Assembly: GCA_023151115.1 (NCBI GenBank)
Contig: JAKLJP010000002.1
Coordinates: 124,001 to 188,000 of the forward strand
Length of the DNA stretch: 64,000 nt
Source: Anaerolineae bacterium
GTDB lineage: Bacteria > Chloroflexota > Anaerolineae > 4572-78 > J111
Reading direction: 5' to 3'
Positions 8,315 through 19,100 of this stretch are shown in pieces. The notes beneath the pieces were generated by a model. It saw only the letters and a list, made by a program, of their open reading frames with translations, was not told where the DNA came from and made no database searches. How positions within the stretch are numbered: position 1 is the stretch's first letter; every line of letters starts with the position of its first letter. A program made the translations under genes and the position numbers.

Positions 8315-10633
8315 TCACGAAACCTCATACCCCTCAATAAACCCCTCCTGCGCCGCCGTTTCGATGGCGCGGGGAGAGCGCACCCGGCGCACTTCGCTGA
8401 TGGCGGCGGCGGCGTTCAGTCCTCTGGACTTTAGGTAACAGCCGGCCACCAACCCCGACCGGCCCAGCCCGCCCACACAATGCACCAAAATATTGGCCCC
8501 CGCTGCCAGGTTGGTTTGCAGCCAATGGTTCAGTTCGGCCATCTCCGCCGGAGAACAAACCCGCTGGTCGGGGATAGGCAGGCGGCGGACGGCCAGGCCG
8601 GCCTGCTGGTAGCTGTCCAGCAGCGATTCCACTCCATACGTCACAAATTCTTCATCGGTAATCAAGCAAACTATGTGGCTGACTCCCTGCATTTTGAGCG
8701 CGGCCACGTCTTCGGCCACAGAGCGACCATAATCCTGGCGGCCCGGCAGCAGGGTCAGCCCCAGCCGGCCGGGGCCGGTGTATTGGGCGTCCAGCCAGTC
8801 TATCCGCAGGGGGCCTTGCTGCCTCAACCGCTGGCTGAGGCTGAACCCGGCCCAGGCCGCAGTATAGAGCGCCCACAACTTTTGCCAGTGGCTGGACTCA
8901 TCAAACGAGAGGGTATGCACCGCGTAGCGCAACTGGCCGATGAGCAGTTGCAGCGGGTTGCGGTCTTCCTGCACCAGCTCCGGGTAAAAGGTGCGCAGCA
9001 TGCTCACTGTTTGGTAAGCCCGCCGCAGCTCCGGGTGAGTCAAGGGGGTGGACTCCACCTCCGGCAGGGGACGGCCCAGGTCGGCCACACGCAGCAGGCA
9101 GTGGGTTAACTGGCAGGCTTCGGCCAGTTCCTCGGCGCTGTTGATGGGGGTAAAGATATACAACAAATCGTTTTCCAGCTTAATCAAATCTTTGAGCACG
9201 TGGCCGTAGTGAGTGTGGAAAAAGTCAATCAGCCAGACATTGTCCCGCCCGTCAATGATGATATTCGCCCCGTTCAAGTCGCCATGCACGTAAGAGAAAT
9301 AGCTGGACCCACCGGCCAGCGGTAAGATAGCCTCCAGCTCCTGCTCGTAAAAGTGGCACAGATTGGGCATGTCGTGGCCGGTCGGCAGGCGCAGAGTGGT
9401 CTCGACAGCCGGTTCGCCCAGCAGGGTTTCGACGCGCTGGCGCACGCTGGCCGCCCACTTGGGGCTAAAGGCGTAATAGTCCAACAGATTGCAGCGTTCC
9501 AGGGCCGCGGCCGCGTAAAAGCGCCCCAACTGCTCTTTGAAAATGATGGTCAGATAATTAGCTGTCCGTTCGGCGGACAGGCCGGCGCAGTACAATTTTT
9601 GAAACGTGGTCGAAAAGCCGCTGCCCATCCCGGCGTAGCGGTATTTCAATGCCCCCCGTCCCCCGGAATCGGCAAAGGCGGCGATGCGGGGCGCGTTGTT
9701 GCCCAGCACGCTTTCCACCTGCTCAAAGGCCGTCCGCTCCTGGCCGATCGGCCCCTGCGGGCCAATCTTGACCACGTGGGCCGCCTGGTGGTGGCCGCGC
9801 AAGTCCACACTTTCGCTGCCCAGAACCACATTGCCGGAGAAGCCGCCATCCAGCACCCGGAGCTGCACCCGCCGGCAGTCGCGGAAGAGGTGGCGAATCA
9901 AGTTATAATCCGTTTCCTCCAGTGGACCGCCCCCTTCGGTCAGACTGATTTCGGGCCAGTGGGCGTGACTCGGCGCGGGCAGAGGGATTTCGACCGAACT
10001 CCCGGCCAGAAATTGGGTAAACTCGCCAATCGAGGGAAAGACGGTCACGCCCAGCAGCCGGCTCAACTGGCCCAGGGCCATAAAATGGTGCGCCCGCGAC
10101 GAACTGGCGGTCAGGGCCGAGCAGACGGCCAAGTGAAAATGAGGATAGCGGGTCCGCAGGTCATAAGCCAAAAAGGTAATCTTGGCCTCGGTCCAGACGC
10201 CCATCAACCCGACCCGCAACGGCTGACCGGCAAAGGGAGCCAACACCTCATCGAGTGGCGTACCCACAAAGTCGTTCAACCCCGGCGAATTAATCACGGC
10301 CAAGGGGCGAGCCGGGCCGGTTTCGGCAAAGGCAAACCGCGCTCCCTCGGTCTCCATCAGGCAGTGCGGTCCAAATTGGCGCAGGTGTTCCGCCTGGAAC
10401 GGGTCGGCCGGGTCGTGCCAATCGCGGATGTGAATAATCGCCAGATCGCTGGCGGGCTGCTGGTAAGCCCACTGCATGGTTAAGGCCACCGGCCCTTCCG
10501 CCGGATTTTCGCCCAGCAGCCGCCGGGCTTCTTCAAAGCCGACATGCAGGTTATTGGGCAACGGGTCGTACCGGCCCAGGGGTTTGACAAAGTCGTTCTG
10601 TAGGCATTGGGTAATCAGAATGGCTGGCAGCAT
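8315..10633 (-). CDS. three-domain fusion: isochorismatase-like + kinase-like + tyrosine phosphatase
   Basis: A 772-residue protein with three recognisable parts. Residues about 1-220 have the isochorismatase-like fold (ITQCLQNDFV at the start), but where the family has its catalytic cysteine (T-D-x-C-V) the chain reads GVWTEAKITF, so this domain is probably not an active hydrolase. Residues about 235-600 resemble aminoglycoside-phosphotransferase-type kinases: HVVKIGP, the catalytic loop YVHGDLNGANII and the metal loop WLIDFFHTH are all intact. The C-terminal 150 residues form a dual-specificity or tyrosine phosphatase with a complete P-loop, HCVGGLGRSG. A kinase and a phosphatase in one chain suggests a self-balancing phospho-switch, which is inference. 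Start ATG 10633 has GAGAGG upstream. Confidence 0.75.
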   Translation of the reverse strand: MLPAILITQCLQNDFVKPLGRYDPLPNNLHVGFEEARRLLGENPAEGPVALTMQWAYQQPASDLAIIHIRDWHDPADPFQAEHLRQFGPHCLMETEGARFAFAETGPARPLAVINSPGLNDFVGTPLDEVLAPFAGQPLRVGLMGVWTEAKITFLAYDLRTRYPHFHLAVCSALTASSSRAHHFMALGQLSRLLGVTVFPSIGEFTQFLAGSSVEIPLPAPSHAHWPEISLTEGGGPLEETDYNLIRHLFRDCRRVQLRVLDGGFSGNVVLGSESVDLRGHHQAAHVVKIGPQGPIGQERTAFEQVESVLGNNAPRIAAFADSGGRGALKYRYAGMGSGFSTTFQKLYCAGLSAERTANYLTIIFKEQLGRFYAAAALERCNLLDYYAFSPKWAASVRQRVETLLGEPAVETTLRLPTGHDMPNLCHFYEQELEAILPLAGGSSYFSYVHGDLNGANIIIDGRDNVWLIDFFHTHYGHVLKDLIKLENDLLYIFTPINSAEELAEACQLTHCLLRVADLGRPLPEVESTPLTHPELRRAYQTVSMLRTFYPELVQEDRNPLQLLIGQLRYAVHTLSFDESSHWQKLWALYTAAWAGFSLSQRLRQQGPLRIDWLDAQYTGPGRLGLTLLPGRQDYGRSVAEDVAALKMQGVSHIVCLITDEEFVTYGVESLLDSYQQAGLAVRRLPIPDQRVCSPAEMAELNHWLQTNLAAGANILVHCVGGLGRSGLVAGCYLKSRGLNAAAAISEVRRVRSPRAIETAAQEGFIEGYEVS

Positions 10634-10917
10634 GGCACACCTCTCAGGAGCAGTTATATTTGACCGGGCCAGAGCAGAATAGACAGAATAAAAGAACCAA
10701 GCTTCTTACATTCCATAGATTTTACTCTCACCCACCCCCATTCTACTACAGCAGCGAGGATTCCGTAATTAGGAAAAGCAGCCCAAAACGGGCAGGGATA
10801 GGACCCTTAGGCCGCAGCCAAACCTGGCCTCAATTTAACTTTGACAGCCAAGTGGGTTATAATGGATTTGGGGAACGGCGTCTTCAGGCTTACAGCCTAT
10901 TAAAAGAAGGTGAGGAC

Positions 10918-12288
10918 ATGCTTACACGATCAACCGCGCTTAAACTTATGATTCTCTGCGGGCTGTTGTTGGGCGGGGCTGTTGACCCGGCCCAGGCCCA
11001 AAGCCCTAACGGAGCGGAATACACCGTTCAGGCGGGCGACTGGCTTAGCAAAATTGCCGAGAAGTATTTTGGCGATGCCGGCGCTTACCCGACCATTATT
11101 GAGGCGACCAACGCCAGAGCCGGCCAGGACAACAGCTTTGCCGCGATTACCGACCCCAACCTGATTGAGGTAGGGCAAAAGCTGTGGATTCCCGGCATCC
11201 AGGGTGAGAATACCATCACCGCCGGCAGCCTGTCCTTCCAGCCGGTCGAGATTGAGGCGTTAGGCGTGCGAGCGGTTGTGCCGCAAAACTGGCCCGAAGT
11301 GGAAAGCGCCGACCCCCTATTTGCTCACGCCTGGAGCGCCGGTTTGTTCAGCGTGGTCAACTTTACCACGCTACCGGGAAATGACCCGTTGGTGGGCGTG
11401 GCGCGCGGCCTGGGCGTGCCACCCGAAGCGTTGAGCGGCTCGTCGTTGGGCGGGCAGCTTATTACCGATCAGATAGGTGGGCGAGCCTGGGCCATTTATA
11501 CCCGCGATGAGGGCGGCCGAGCGGCGATCACGGCGGCCACCGCCGAACAAAAGGTGATTTACCAGGTCAACATCTTTTCTGAAAGCTCGCAGGCCGAGAC
11601 CATTGTGCGTACCGTGCTGGAAAACTTTGAGATTGTTGATCCGCTGGCGGCGCAGCAGGTCATTACCATTCAGTCGCCGGCGGCGGGCAGCACTCTGACC
11701 AACCCCTTTGAACTGCGCGGCGCAACCAGCCAGTACCCGTTCCGGGGCAGCCTGGTCTACCGGGTGCTGGATGCCAGCGGCAATCAGGTGGGCCGGGGGC
11801 CGTTTGAGGTGGTGGGCCGGCTGGGCGGCTCGGCTACCTTTGCCGTCCAGGCCACCTACCTGGCTTCTGCCGACGGCCCCGGCACGGTCGAGGTGGCCGA
11901 ACTCAGCACCGCCGACGGCACGATTATCACCATTGACAGCGTCGCCGTCCAGCTTGTGGCCGACCCGCCCGGCTATACCGTCACCATTGACGACCCGGCC
12001 CCTTATGCCAGCATCGCCAGCCCGGTTGAGGTGCGCGGCAAAACCAGCAACAAGCCCTACGAGTCAAACTTGAATTACCGCATCATTGACGCTACTGGGC
12101 GGCAGATCAGCCAGGGCGTGTTCCAGGTCGTCGGCGAAGCCGGGCAGGTGAACGCCTTTGGCGGCTTTGTGCAATTTGTGGTGCAAGAGGACGGGCCAGG
12201 CCGGGTCGAGGTCTATGACTTGAGGCCGGAGGATGGCTCAACCTTTGCCATTGGCAGTGTTAATGTCTGGCTAACCAAACCGCGTTAA
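10918..12288 (+). CDS. secreted LysM protein with two Gmad2-like domains
   Basis: A 456-residue exported protein. From ATG 10918 (GGTGAGG upstream) it begins with a clear signal peptide, LMILCGLLLGGAV ending near AQAQ. A LysM peptidoglycan-binding domain follows (YTVQAGDWLSKIAEKYFGD ... LWIPG, about residues 36-95). The middle 130 residues have no clear family. Two immunoglobulin-like repeats of about 100 residues close the chain, starting at ITIQSPAAGSTLTNPFELRG and VTIDDPAPYASIASPVEVRG and resembling the Gmad2 domain of spore-germination proteins. It probably sits in the cell envelope. A TATAAT at 10858-10863 may be its -10 box. Confidence 0.8.
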   Translation: MLTRSTALKLMILCGLLLGGAVDPAQAQSPNGAEYTVQAGDWLSKIAEKYFGDAGAYPTIIEATNARAGQDNSFAAITDPNLIEVGQKLWIPGIQGENTITAGSLSFQPVEIEALGVRAVVPQNWPEVESADPLFAHAWSAGLFSVVNFTTLPGNDPLVGVARGLGVPPEALSGSSLGGQLITDQIGGRAWAIYTRDEGGRAAITAATAEQKVIYQVNIFSESSQAETIVRTVLENFEIVDPLAAQQVITIQSPAAGSTLTNPFELRGATSQYPFRGSLVYRVLDASGNQVGRGPFEVVGRLGGSATFAVQATYLASADGPGTVEVAELSTADGTIITIDSVAVQLVADPPGYTVTIDDPAPYASIASPVEVRGKTSNKPYESNLNYRIIDATGRQISQGVFQVVGEAGQVNAFGGFVQFVVQEDGPGRVEVYDLRPEDGSTFAIGSVNVWLTKPR

Positions 12289-12329
12289 GATATAAGAGAT
12301 TATTGGAACTAGAGCAGAGTTATTACCTT

Positions 12330-12390
12330 AACCACAGATTTCACAGATGACACAGATAAGAGATTTGTGAAATTTGTGTAATCTGTGGTT
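12330..12390. repeat. CACAGAT-word inverted repeat
   Basis: AACCACAGATT (12330-12340) and AATCTGTGGTT (12380-12390) are perfect inverted arms enclosing further CACAGAT and TTTGTGA words. The element lies between the LysM and HEAT-repeat genes. Confidence 0.65.
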
Positions 12391-12445
12391 TCTTTTCGCT
12401 CTGTCGTTATTTCCGATAGAGCTTAAAGGAAAAAGGTGCAGGATT

Positions 12446-12931
12446 ATGAGTGATACCCTTTCTACTTTATTGAGAACTTTAACAGACAAAGACGGCCTGG
12501 TTCGCAAACGCGCCCGCGATGAACTGGTCGAATTGGGCGCGGCGGCCACCCCCGGCCTGATGGAACTACTCAAAGACAAGCGCACCCACGTGCGCTGGGA
12601 AGCGGCCAAGGCTCTCAGCGAGATTGGCGACCCCCGCTCTGCCCCGGCGTTGGTAACGGCCCTGGAAGACAACGACCCCGGTATTCGCTGGATGGCAGCC
12701 GAAGGCTTGATCCGGGTGGAGGCCGCCGGTCTGCCGCCGCTGTTTGGAGCATTGGTCGAACATGGCGGCTCCATCCGCCTGCGCGAGGGGGCCGACCATG
12801 TACTCAAGGTGCTGGCTAAAAATGAAAAGCTGCCCCCCTACGCCGAGCCGGTCTTAAAGGCCCTGCACGGCCCCGCCTCCCCATCCGAAACCTCTCGCGC
12901 CGCCAAGCACGCCCTCGAAACGCTGTTATAG
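12446..12931 (+). CDS. HEAT-repeat protein
   Basis: A 161-residue all-helical repeat protein. Four or five units of about 31 residues follow the PBS-lyase/HEAT pattern, for example VRWEAAKALSEIGDPRSAPAL and IRWMAAEGLIRVEAAG. Such domains are protein-binding scaffolds, and nothing points to a catalytic function. ATG 12446 is chosen because the repeat starts just after it and an AAAGG lies upstream. It is 71 bp from hemB and may be co-transcribed. Confidence 0.8.
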   Translation: MSDTLSTLLRTLTDKDGLVRKRARDELVELGAAATPGLMELLKDKRTHVRWEAAKALSEIGDPRSAPALVTALEDNDPGIRWMAAEGLIRVEAAGLPPLFGALVEHGGSIRLREGADHVLKVLAKNEKLPPYAEPVLKALHGPASPSETSRAAKHALETLL

Positions 12932-13002
12932 TTGGCTAATCCTCAATTGACTCGTTAAGAAATTTAGCTACCATGACAGCAAATACCCCGGAGGAAAAAC
13001 CT

Positions 13003-13989
13003 ATGTCAAGCTCATCCCAATTCCCGGTGGCCCGGCCGCGACGGTTACGACAGAACGGGGGGCTGCGCCGCTTGGTGCGGCAGACCACGCTGACCCCGGC
13101 GGATTTTATTTACCCCATGTTTATCCGGCACGGCCAGAATGTGCGCCAGGAAGTTTCCTCGATGCCGGGCGTCTATCAGCAGTCGGTGGACATGCTGCCC
13201 GCCGAAGCCGCAGAGCTGCGCTCCTTGGGCATCCCGGCGGTGATGCTCTTTGGCCTGCCCGCCGAAAAAGACCCGGTGGGCCGGGAAAACTTTGCGCCAG
13301 ACGGCATTGTGCAGCAGGCCATCCGTGCCTTACGCCAGGCCGACCCTGACCTGGTCATTATGACCGATGTCTGCCTGTGTGAATACACCGATCACGGTCA
13401 CTGCGGCCTGGTCGAAGATGGGCAGATCTTGAACGACCCGACCCTGGAAATATTGGGTCAGGTGGCCGTATCACACGCGCGGGCCGGGGCAACCATAGTT
13501 GGCCCCAGCGCCATGATGGACGGCCAGGTGGCTGCCATCCGCCGGGCGCTGGACGAGGCCGGTTTCCCTCAGATTCCCATTATGGGGTACTCGGCTAAAT
13601 TTGCCAGCGGCTTCTATGGCCCTTTCCGCGAGGCCGCCGATAGTCCCCCCCAATTCGGCGACCGCTCGACCTATCAGATGGACCCGGCCAACAACCGCGA
13701 GGCTATGCGCGAAATTGCCCTGGATGTGGCCGAAGGGGCCGACATCATCATGGTCAAGCCGGCCCTGCCTTACCTCGACATCATCCGCCAGGCCCGCGAT
13801 ACCTTCCCCGACCTGCCCCTGGCCGCTTACAACGTCAGCGGCGAGTACAGTATGCTCAAAGCCGCCGCCCGCCTGGGCTGGCTGGATGAAAAGCGGGTCG
13901 CCCTGGAAAGCCTGACCGCCATCAAGCGGGCCGGCGCGGATATGATTTTGACCTATTGGGCCAAGGATGCGGCGCGCTGGCTTGATTAG
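13003..13989 (+). CDS. hemB: porphobilinogen synthase (delta-aminolevulinate dehydratase)
   Basis: HemB joins two 5-aminolevulinate molecules into porphobilinogen in haem and tetrapyrrole synthesis. The 328 residues fit the family. The zinc-type metal site [14 protein letters not shown] with three cysteines is present, so this is the zinc-dependent form. The two active-site lysines lie in [13 protein letters not shown] and [13 protein letters not shown] 13003 has GGAGG about 8 bp upstream; an earlier in-frame ATG at 12973 would swallow that site. hemL follows 40 bp downstream, giving a two-gene haem unit. Confidence 0.97.
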   Translation: MSSSSQFPVARPRRLRQNGGLRRLVRQTTLTPADFIYPMFIRHGQNVRQEVSSMPGVYQQSVDMLPAEAAELRSLGIPAVMLFGLPAEKDPVGRENFAPDGIVQQAIRALRQADPDLVIMTDVCLCEYTDHGHCGLVEDGQILNDPTLEILGQVAVSHARAGATIVGPSAMMDGQVAAIRRALDEAGFPQIPIMGYSAKFASGFYGPFREAADSPPQFGDRSTYQMDPANNREAMREIALDVAEGADIIMVKPALPYLDIIRQARDTFPDLPLAAYNVSGEYSMLKAAARLGWLDEKRVALESLTAIKRAGADMILTYWAKDAARWLD

Positions 13990-14029
13990 TATTGTATCTG
14001 TGTCCATCTGTGGACCCAAAGGAGCGAAC

Positions 14030-15322
14030 ATGAATTTTTCCAACTCCGAACGCCTCTTCGCCGCCGCGCAGAAGGTTATTCCCGGCGGAGTCAACTCGCC
14101 GGTGCGGGCTTTTCGGGCGGTGGGCGGGCAGCCGTTGTTTATTGACCGGGCCGAAGGCCCCTACATGTGGGATGCCGACGGTAATCAATATATTGATTAT
14201 GTCCTCAGTTGGGGACCGCTGATTTTGGGCCATGCCCATCCTGATGTAGTAGATGCTTTAAAGCGAGCCGTAGAACGTGGCGCCAGCTACGGCGCGCCGA
14301 CCGCACTCGAAACTGAACTGGCCGAACTGGTCTGCGAGATGGTCCCTTCCGCCGAGCAGGTCCGCTTTGTTAACTCCGGCACCGAAGCGACCATGAGCGT
14401 GCTGCGCCTGGCCCGCGCCTTTACCAAGCGCAACAAAATTATCAAACTGCAAGGCAACTATCACGGCCACGCCGACTTTTTGCTGGTTCAGGCCGGTTCC
14501 GGCGTCGCTACCCTGGGCCTGCCCGACAGCCCCGGTGTGCCGGCCGGAGCCACCCGCGATACTTTAACCGCCCCTTTCAACGACCTGGCCGCCATCGAAA
14601 GCCTCTTCAACGAGCACGGCGACGATATCGCGGGAATTATTCTGGAGCCGGTGGCCGGTAATATGGGCTGTGTGCCACCCGTCGAAGGATACCTGGCCGG
14701 CCTGCGCCGGTTGTGTACCCAATACGATGCCCTGCTCATTTTTGATGAAGTCATGACCGGCTTTCGGGTCGCTCTGGGTGGAGCGCAGGAGTATTACGGG
14801 GTGATGCCCGATTTAACCGCGTTGGGCAAGGTCATCGGCGGCGGGCTGCCGGTGGGCGCATATGCCGGGCGGCGCGAGATCATGCAAACTGTCGCCCCGG
14901 CCGGGCCGATGTACCAGGCCGGCACCCTCAGCGGCAACCCCCTGGCTATGACTGCCGGGATTGAAACCCTCAAAGCCATCCGCGAGCCGGGCGTATTCGA
15001 GCAGTTGGTGGCCGGAACAACAGAGCTGTGCCAGGGCATAGGCGCGGCCGCGGAAGCGGCCAACATTCCGGTCTATCAAACCCAGGTCGGGACCATGTTC
15101 TGCATGTTCTTCACCGACCAGCCGGTGGTCAACTGGGATACGGCAGCCAAAAGTGATACTCAAAAATATGCCCGTTTCTTCCAGGCCATGCTGCGCCAGG
15201 GCGTCTACCTGGCCCCCTCTCAGTTTGAGACCGGCTTCTTCTCCACCGCCCACACCGAAGGGGTTATCGCCGCCACGCTCAGAGCGGTGGAGGCTGCTTT
15301 TCAGGAAATAATGGACCAGTAG
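14030..15322 (+). CDS. hemL: glutamate-1-semialdehyde 2,1-aminomutase
   Basis: HemL is a PLP enzyme that converts glutamate-1-semialdehyde to 5-aminolevulinate, the substrate of the neighbouring HemB. The 430 residues fit. Typical segments are [18 protein letters not shown] near the start, [17 protein letters not shown] for phosphate binding, [12 protein letters not shown] for the PLP aspartate, and [17 protein letters not shown] with the Schiff-base lysine. ATG 14030 follows GGAGCGAAC. It indicates the C5 route to haem in this organism. Confidence 0.97.
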   Translation: MNFSNSERLFAAAQKVIPGGVNSPVRAFRAVGGQPLFIDRAEGPYMWDADGNQYIDYVLSWGPLILGHAHPDVVDALKRAVERGASYGAPTALETELAELVCEMVPSAEQVRFVNSGTEATMSVLRLARAFTKRNKIIKLQGNYHGHADFLLVQAGSGVATLGLPDSPGVPAGATRDTLTAPFNDLAAIESLFNEHGDDIAGIILEPVAGNMGCVPPVEGYLAGLRRLCTQYDALLIFDEVMTGFRVALGGAQEYYGVMPDLTALGKVIGGGLPVGAYAGRREIMQTVAPAGPMYQAGTLSGNPLAMTAGIETLKAIREPGVFEQLVAGTTELCQGIGAAAEAANIPVYQTQVGTMFCMFFTDQPVVNWDTAAKSDTQKYARFFQAMLRQGVYLAPSQFETGFFSTAHTEGVIAATLRAVEAAFQEIMDQ

Positions 15323-15329
15323 CAAAGTA

Positions 15330-15402
15330 ACAGAGTAGCAGGTAGCAGGGTAGCAGGTACAGACTTGTAACCCTCTGCTACTTGCTACCCTGCTACCCTG
15401 CA
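15330..15402. repeat. GTAGCAGG-word hairpin
   Basis: 7- and 8-bp words of the type GTAGCAGG are repeated on the left and CTGCTACC on the right, giving two inverted arms of about 30 bp. It fills the hemL-usp spacer and ends just before the ribosome-binding site of the stress protein. Confidence 0.75.
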
Positions 15403-15428
15403 ATTTTCTCAAAGAGGAGACAACAACT

Positions 15429-15848
15429 ATGTTCAAACGCATCATTGCCGCTGTGGATGGGTCTGAACACAGCTACAACGCCTTGCGTTATGCTAAAGGA
15501 TTGGCTGAGTGCTTTGGCGCCGATTTATACCTGGTGCATGTTTTTCCCCACACCTCTGATATGCTTGGTTACGACGAGTACGAAAAGCTGGTCGCCCGGC
15601 GCGAACACGCCGGACAGGAAGTTTTGCAAGACGCCCGCCAGAAATTGGGCGAAACCAGCGTGACCGTGCATGAAGAGCTGTTAGAAGGACCGGAAGCCGA
15701 GGCCATTTTGGCCGTCGCCGAAACCCGCCAGGCTGATTTGATTGTTATGGGCACGCGCGGCCTCAGTACCTTGCAGGGCCTGCTGCTGGGCAGCGTCAGC
15801 CACAAAGTTATGCGCCACGCCACCTGCCCGGTGATGTTGAGCCACTAA
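15429..15848 (+). CDS. universal stress protein (UspA family)
   Basis: A 139-residue single-domain Usp protein. It starts with the first strand FKRIIAAVDGSEHS and ends with the ATP-binding signature GTRGLSTLQGLLLGSVSHKV (G-2x-G-9x-G-S), so it is probably of the nucleotide-binding class. These are small cytoplasmic proteins made under stress. AGAGGAG precedes ATG 15429. Confidence 0.93.
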   Translation: MFKRIIAAVDGSEHSYNALRYAKGLAECFGADLYLVHVFPHTSDMLGYDEYEKLVARREHAGQEVLQDARQKLGETSVTVHEELLEGPEAEAILAVAETRQADLIVMGTRGLSTLQGLLLGSVSHKVMRHATCPVMLSH

Positions 15849-15909
15849 AGATCAGCGCTTAAGTAACTTTCCTCGTTTAAGACAGTTCCAAGATTTAGAT
15901 TAACCAAAA

Positions 15910-15969
15910 CGTGTTGCGTCTTGTGTGTTCCGTCTGCTTTACGTCATGCAAGACGCAACACGCAACACC
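15910..15969. repeat. GTGTTGCGTC / GACGCAACAC hairpin
   Basis: Inverted arms with ACGCAAC-type heptamers, followed directly by the 23-bp block at 15981-16003 that also occurs at 6137-6159. The 317-bp spacer 15849-16165 is made up almost entirely of this, the next element and a promoter. Confidence 0.7.
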
Positions 15970-16003
15970 AATATTGAGCATTTATTTTCTTGGAGTTGCC
16001 TAA

Positions 16004-16050
16004 GAGGAGATTAGAGATAGGAGATTCAGGCTCATAATCTCCTCCTATTC
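16004..16050. repeat. GAGATTA heptamer element
   Basis: GAGATTA, GAGATAG, GAGATTC on the left and ATAATCTCCTCCTATT on the right form a short inverted pair. It belongs to the same word family as the AATCTCC tracts inside the TPR gene, livF and the 44.5-kb gene. Confidence 0.6.
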
Positions 16051-16071
16051 TTGTCCCCCCTTATTTTCCCA

Positions 16072-16100
16072 TTGCGTTCTCAAATTAATCCTGTTATGAT
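16072..16100 (+). promoter_or_regulatory. probable promoter of the membrane STAND gene
   Basis: TTGCGT (16072-16077) and TATGAT (16095-16100) are 17 bp apart and about 65 bp before the start at 16166. The match to sigma70 boxes is moderate. Confidence 0.45.
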
Positions 16101-16165
16101 GGATTTTACAAACATTTAACAGTATTTAGAGATCATGTCCATCTCTAGAAATGGGGGAGGATGAC

Positions 16166-19100
16166 ATGGCCTCAACTGAACTTGATCTTTCCACAATTAC
16201 AGCGGCCGTAGTTCAAGAAAATAGTGGCCAGATAGCCATCGGCAAGTACGTGGTGCAGATTGGCTCGATTCATGGCGGGGTGGTCAATGTGGCCATGCCG
16301 GAGGAGCAGGCTCATTGGCAGCCGCGCCTGACGCCTGTTTTGCTACGCCCGCGCCGTTTTACCGGCCTGTTAGACCGGCAAGTAGAAACCGGCGCCGCGA
16401 TGGCAGCGGTCCAGACCACGCAGCCTCTGGCCTTGTGCGGCTCACCGGGGCTGGGCAAAACCAGCCTGCTGCGCCACCTGGCCTACCATCTCCCCTTGAC
16501 CGCCTGCGCCGACGGCGTGATTTTCCTCTCGGCGCAGCAGCACGCCCTGGCCGACCTGCTGCAATTCCTCTTTGAAGCTTTCCACGAAAGCAACATCCCG
16601 GCCAAAGCCACTGAAGCCCAAATTCGACACGGCTTGCAAAACAAGCAGGCGTTGATTTTGCTGGATGATATCGGCCTGGAGCGCACCGAGGTGGAAGCCC
16701 TGCTCGACGCTGCGCCCAACTGCGCCTTTATTTTAACCTCACCCGAGCGCTGCTTGTGGGGCGAAGGGCGGGTTTTGGCGTTGCACGGTCTACCCCGCGA
16801 TGACGCGCTGACCTTGATCGAACGGGAGATGGCCCGCCCGCTCACCCCTGACGAACTTTCAGCCGTTTTGACCCTATGCGATCTGCTGGCCGGTCACCCG
16901 CTGCGGCTAATCCAGGTGGCCGCGCTGGCCCGCGATCACGGCTACTCCCTGACCGAGATAACCCGGCAGATACAGCAAGCTGTCCCCACTGAAAGCCTGA
17001 ACAAACAGCTTTTGAACCAGCTTTCTCCGCCCGAACGGCGGGTGCTAGGCACGCTGGCCCTCTTTGGCGGTGCGCCGCTGGGGCACGACCATCTGGCGGC
17101 CTTAACCGGGCTGCCCGATCCCACCCCAGTAGTCGAGGCGTTGATCGAGCGCAAGCTGGTCCAGGCCCACAGCCCCCGCTACAGTCTTACCGGCGACCTG
17201 GCCCAGCGCTGGCCCTCAGCCTGGGATTTAACCCCGCTGGCTGAGCGCGCCCTGACTTATTTTGCCGGTTGGGCCGAGCAGTCCCAGGCCGCCCCCGACC
17301 ACCTGCTAGAAGAGATGGGGGCTATCCGCCGCCTCCTGGCCTGGGGGGTCGAAGCCAAACGCTGGCCGGAAACCTTCCGGCTGGCGCGGGCCATCGAAGG
17401 GACATTAAGCTTGGGCGGCAGGTGGGACGCTTGGGCCGAAGTGCTGCAACATGGCCTGCAAGCTGCCACAGGTCTGGGCGACCGGGCGGCCAAAGCCTGG
17501 GTCTGGCATCAGCTTGGCACCCGCGCCCTGTGCCTGGACGACCATGTTACGGCTCAAACCGCTTTGAGCCGGGCCCTGCGCATGCGCGAAACCCTGGGCG
17601 ACTTTGCCGGCGCGGAAATTACCCGCCATAACCTTAATCTTTTAATCGGGCCGCTGCCGCCGCCTCAGTCTCCTTCGTCACCGCCGCCCGCCAACGGAAT
17701 AACAGGAACACCCTGGACTTTGTTTGGACTGCTTGGCGTTTCGATCATCCTGTTATTGATCCTGATCGGATGGCTCGGCTCCGCTTGGTTGCCTCCATTC
17801 AATCAACCTGAAGTGAAACTGACCGGTGCTGCCACGCCAACCAACCTTCTCCAAATTGTTTCCCTGTCCACCGCTACCTTTACCCCAATTCCGCCGGTTG
17901 TCACCACGCCGCCCGCCCCCCTGACTTTGACCCCCGTTCCGCCTACCCTAACCGCTACCCCATCGCCTTCACCCTCGCCGAGCCTCATTGCAACCGCCTC
18001 GTCCACGCCAACCTCAACGGCCACGCTCACCCCTACCCCCACTGCTACCTTCTCCCCCACCTCCTCTCCTACGCTCACTCTCATTCCTTCTCCCACCCCA
18101 ACGCCCAGCCCGACGGCTACGCCCAGGCCGGTCGCATTTTTAACGCCGCAGGATTTGAATTTTGGCTCGGTCCGGGTGGCTGAAACAAGCCGCACCGCTA
18201 CGGTCAGTGTGATCAATACCGGCGGCGGCCTGCTGACGATCAACAATATCACGCTTGAGGGCGAAAATCCCGGTGATTTCCTGTTTGACTCTGGCGTCTG
18301 TTTGAGTCGCTCAGGCTTCTCGGCCAATATGAGCTGCACGGTGAGCGTCCGCTTCCGGCCCACAGCGGCCAGAGACCGCCGCGCCCGCCTGACCTTCTTC
18401 ACCAACAGTCTTGACAGCCCGCACAGCATCTTTCTCAGCGGCTTTGGCCTGGGCGACCCGGCAGTAAACCTCAACCCCGATACGGTAGATTTTGGCGAGC
18501 AGCCGCTAAACAGCACCAGCGAGCCACGAAGCGTAACTTTGACCAATGTGGGCCAGGGCGATTTGAGGGTTTCCAGAGTTGAGCTGGGCGGAGCAAACGT
18601 TGACGATTTTACCTTTGAGGAGGTCTGTACCGACTTTTTAATGCTGCCCGGCGATGCCTGCGTCATCACTGTCCGCTTTACGCCCCGCTCGACCGGCCTG
18701 CGGACAGCCGAACTGATCCTGACCGACAACGCACCCAATTCGCCGCAGCGTTTGCCCTTGCGCGGCATCGGTTTAGTGACCCTACCTGATTTGGTGATTA
18801 CAGCCCTGGACTCGACGGGGTTGCCGCAGATAAACGGGCAAGGCCAGGTCGAAGCTCCCATCCGCATGGTGGTTAGAAACCAGGGCAATGCCGAAGCCGG
18901 TATCTTTAAAGTCTCCACCGATTATACCGATCCCACCGGCGGTACCTTTGCCGTTGCTTTTACCGTGCCTGGTCAGAACAGCCTGTGGTACCCTTTTACC
19001 GCTGCCCCGCTGCCCGCCGGGGGCGAGATTGCTTTGGAGGGGTGGGTCACATTCTTGCCCAGTTTGCAGGGGCAGATTGTCTCTCTTACCGGGCTGGCCG

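Noticed and set aside
9353..10483. 376-codon open frame opposite the three-domain fusion gene
   Set aside because: Low-quality composition and no domain; the opposite strand has three clear protein families.
10841..10863. TTGACA and TATAAT before the LysM gene as a full promoter
   Set aside because: Only 11 bp separate the boxes, too short for one promoter; the TATAAT may pair with a poorer -35 upstream.
13471..14094. 207-codon antisense frame over hemB/hemL
   Set aside because: Lies fully over two certain genes and gives no recognisable protein.
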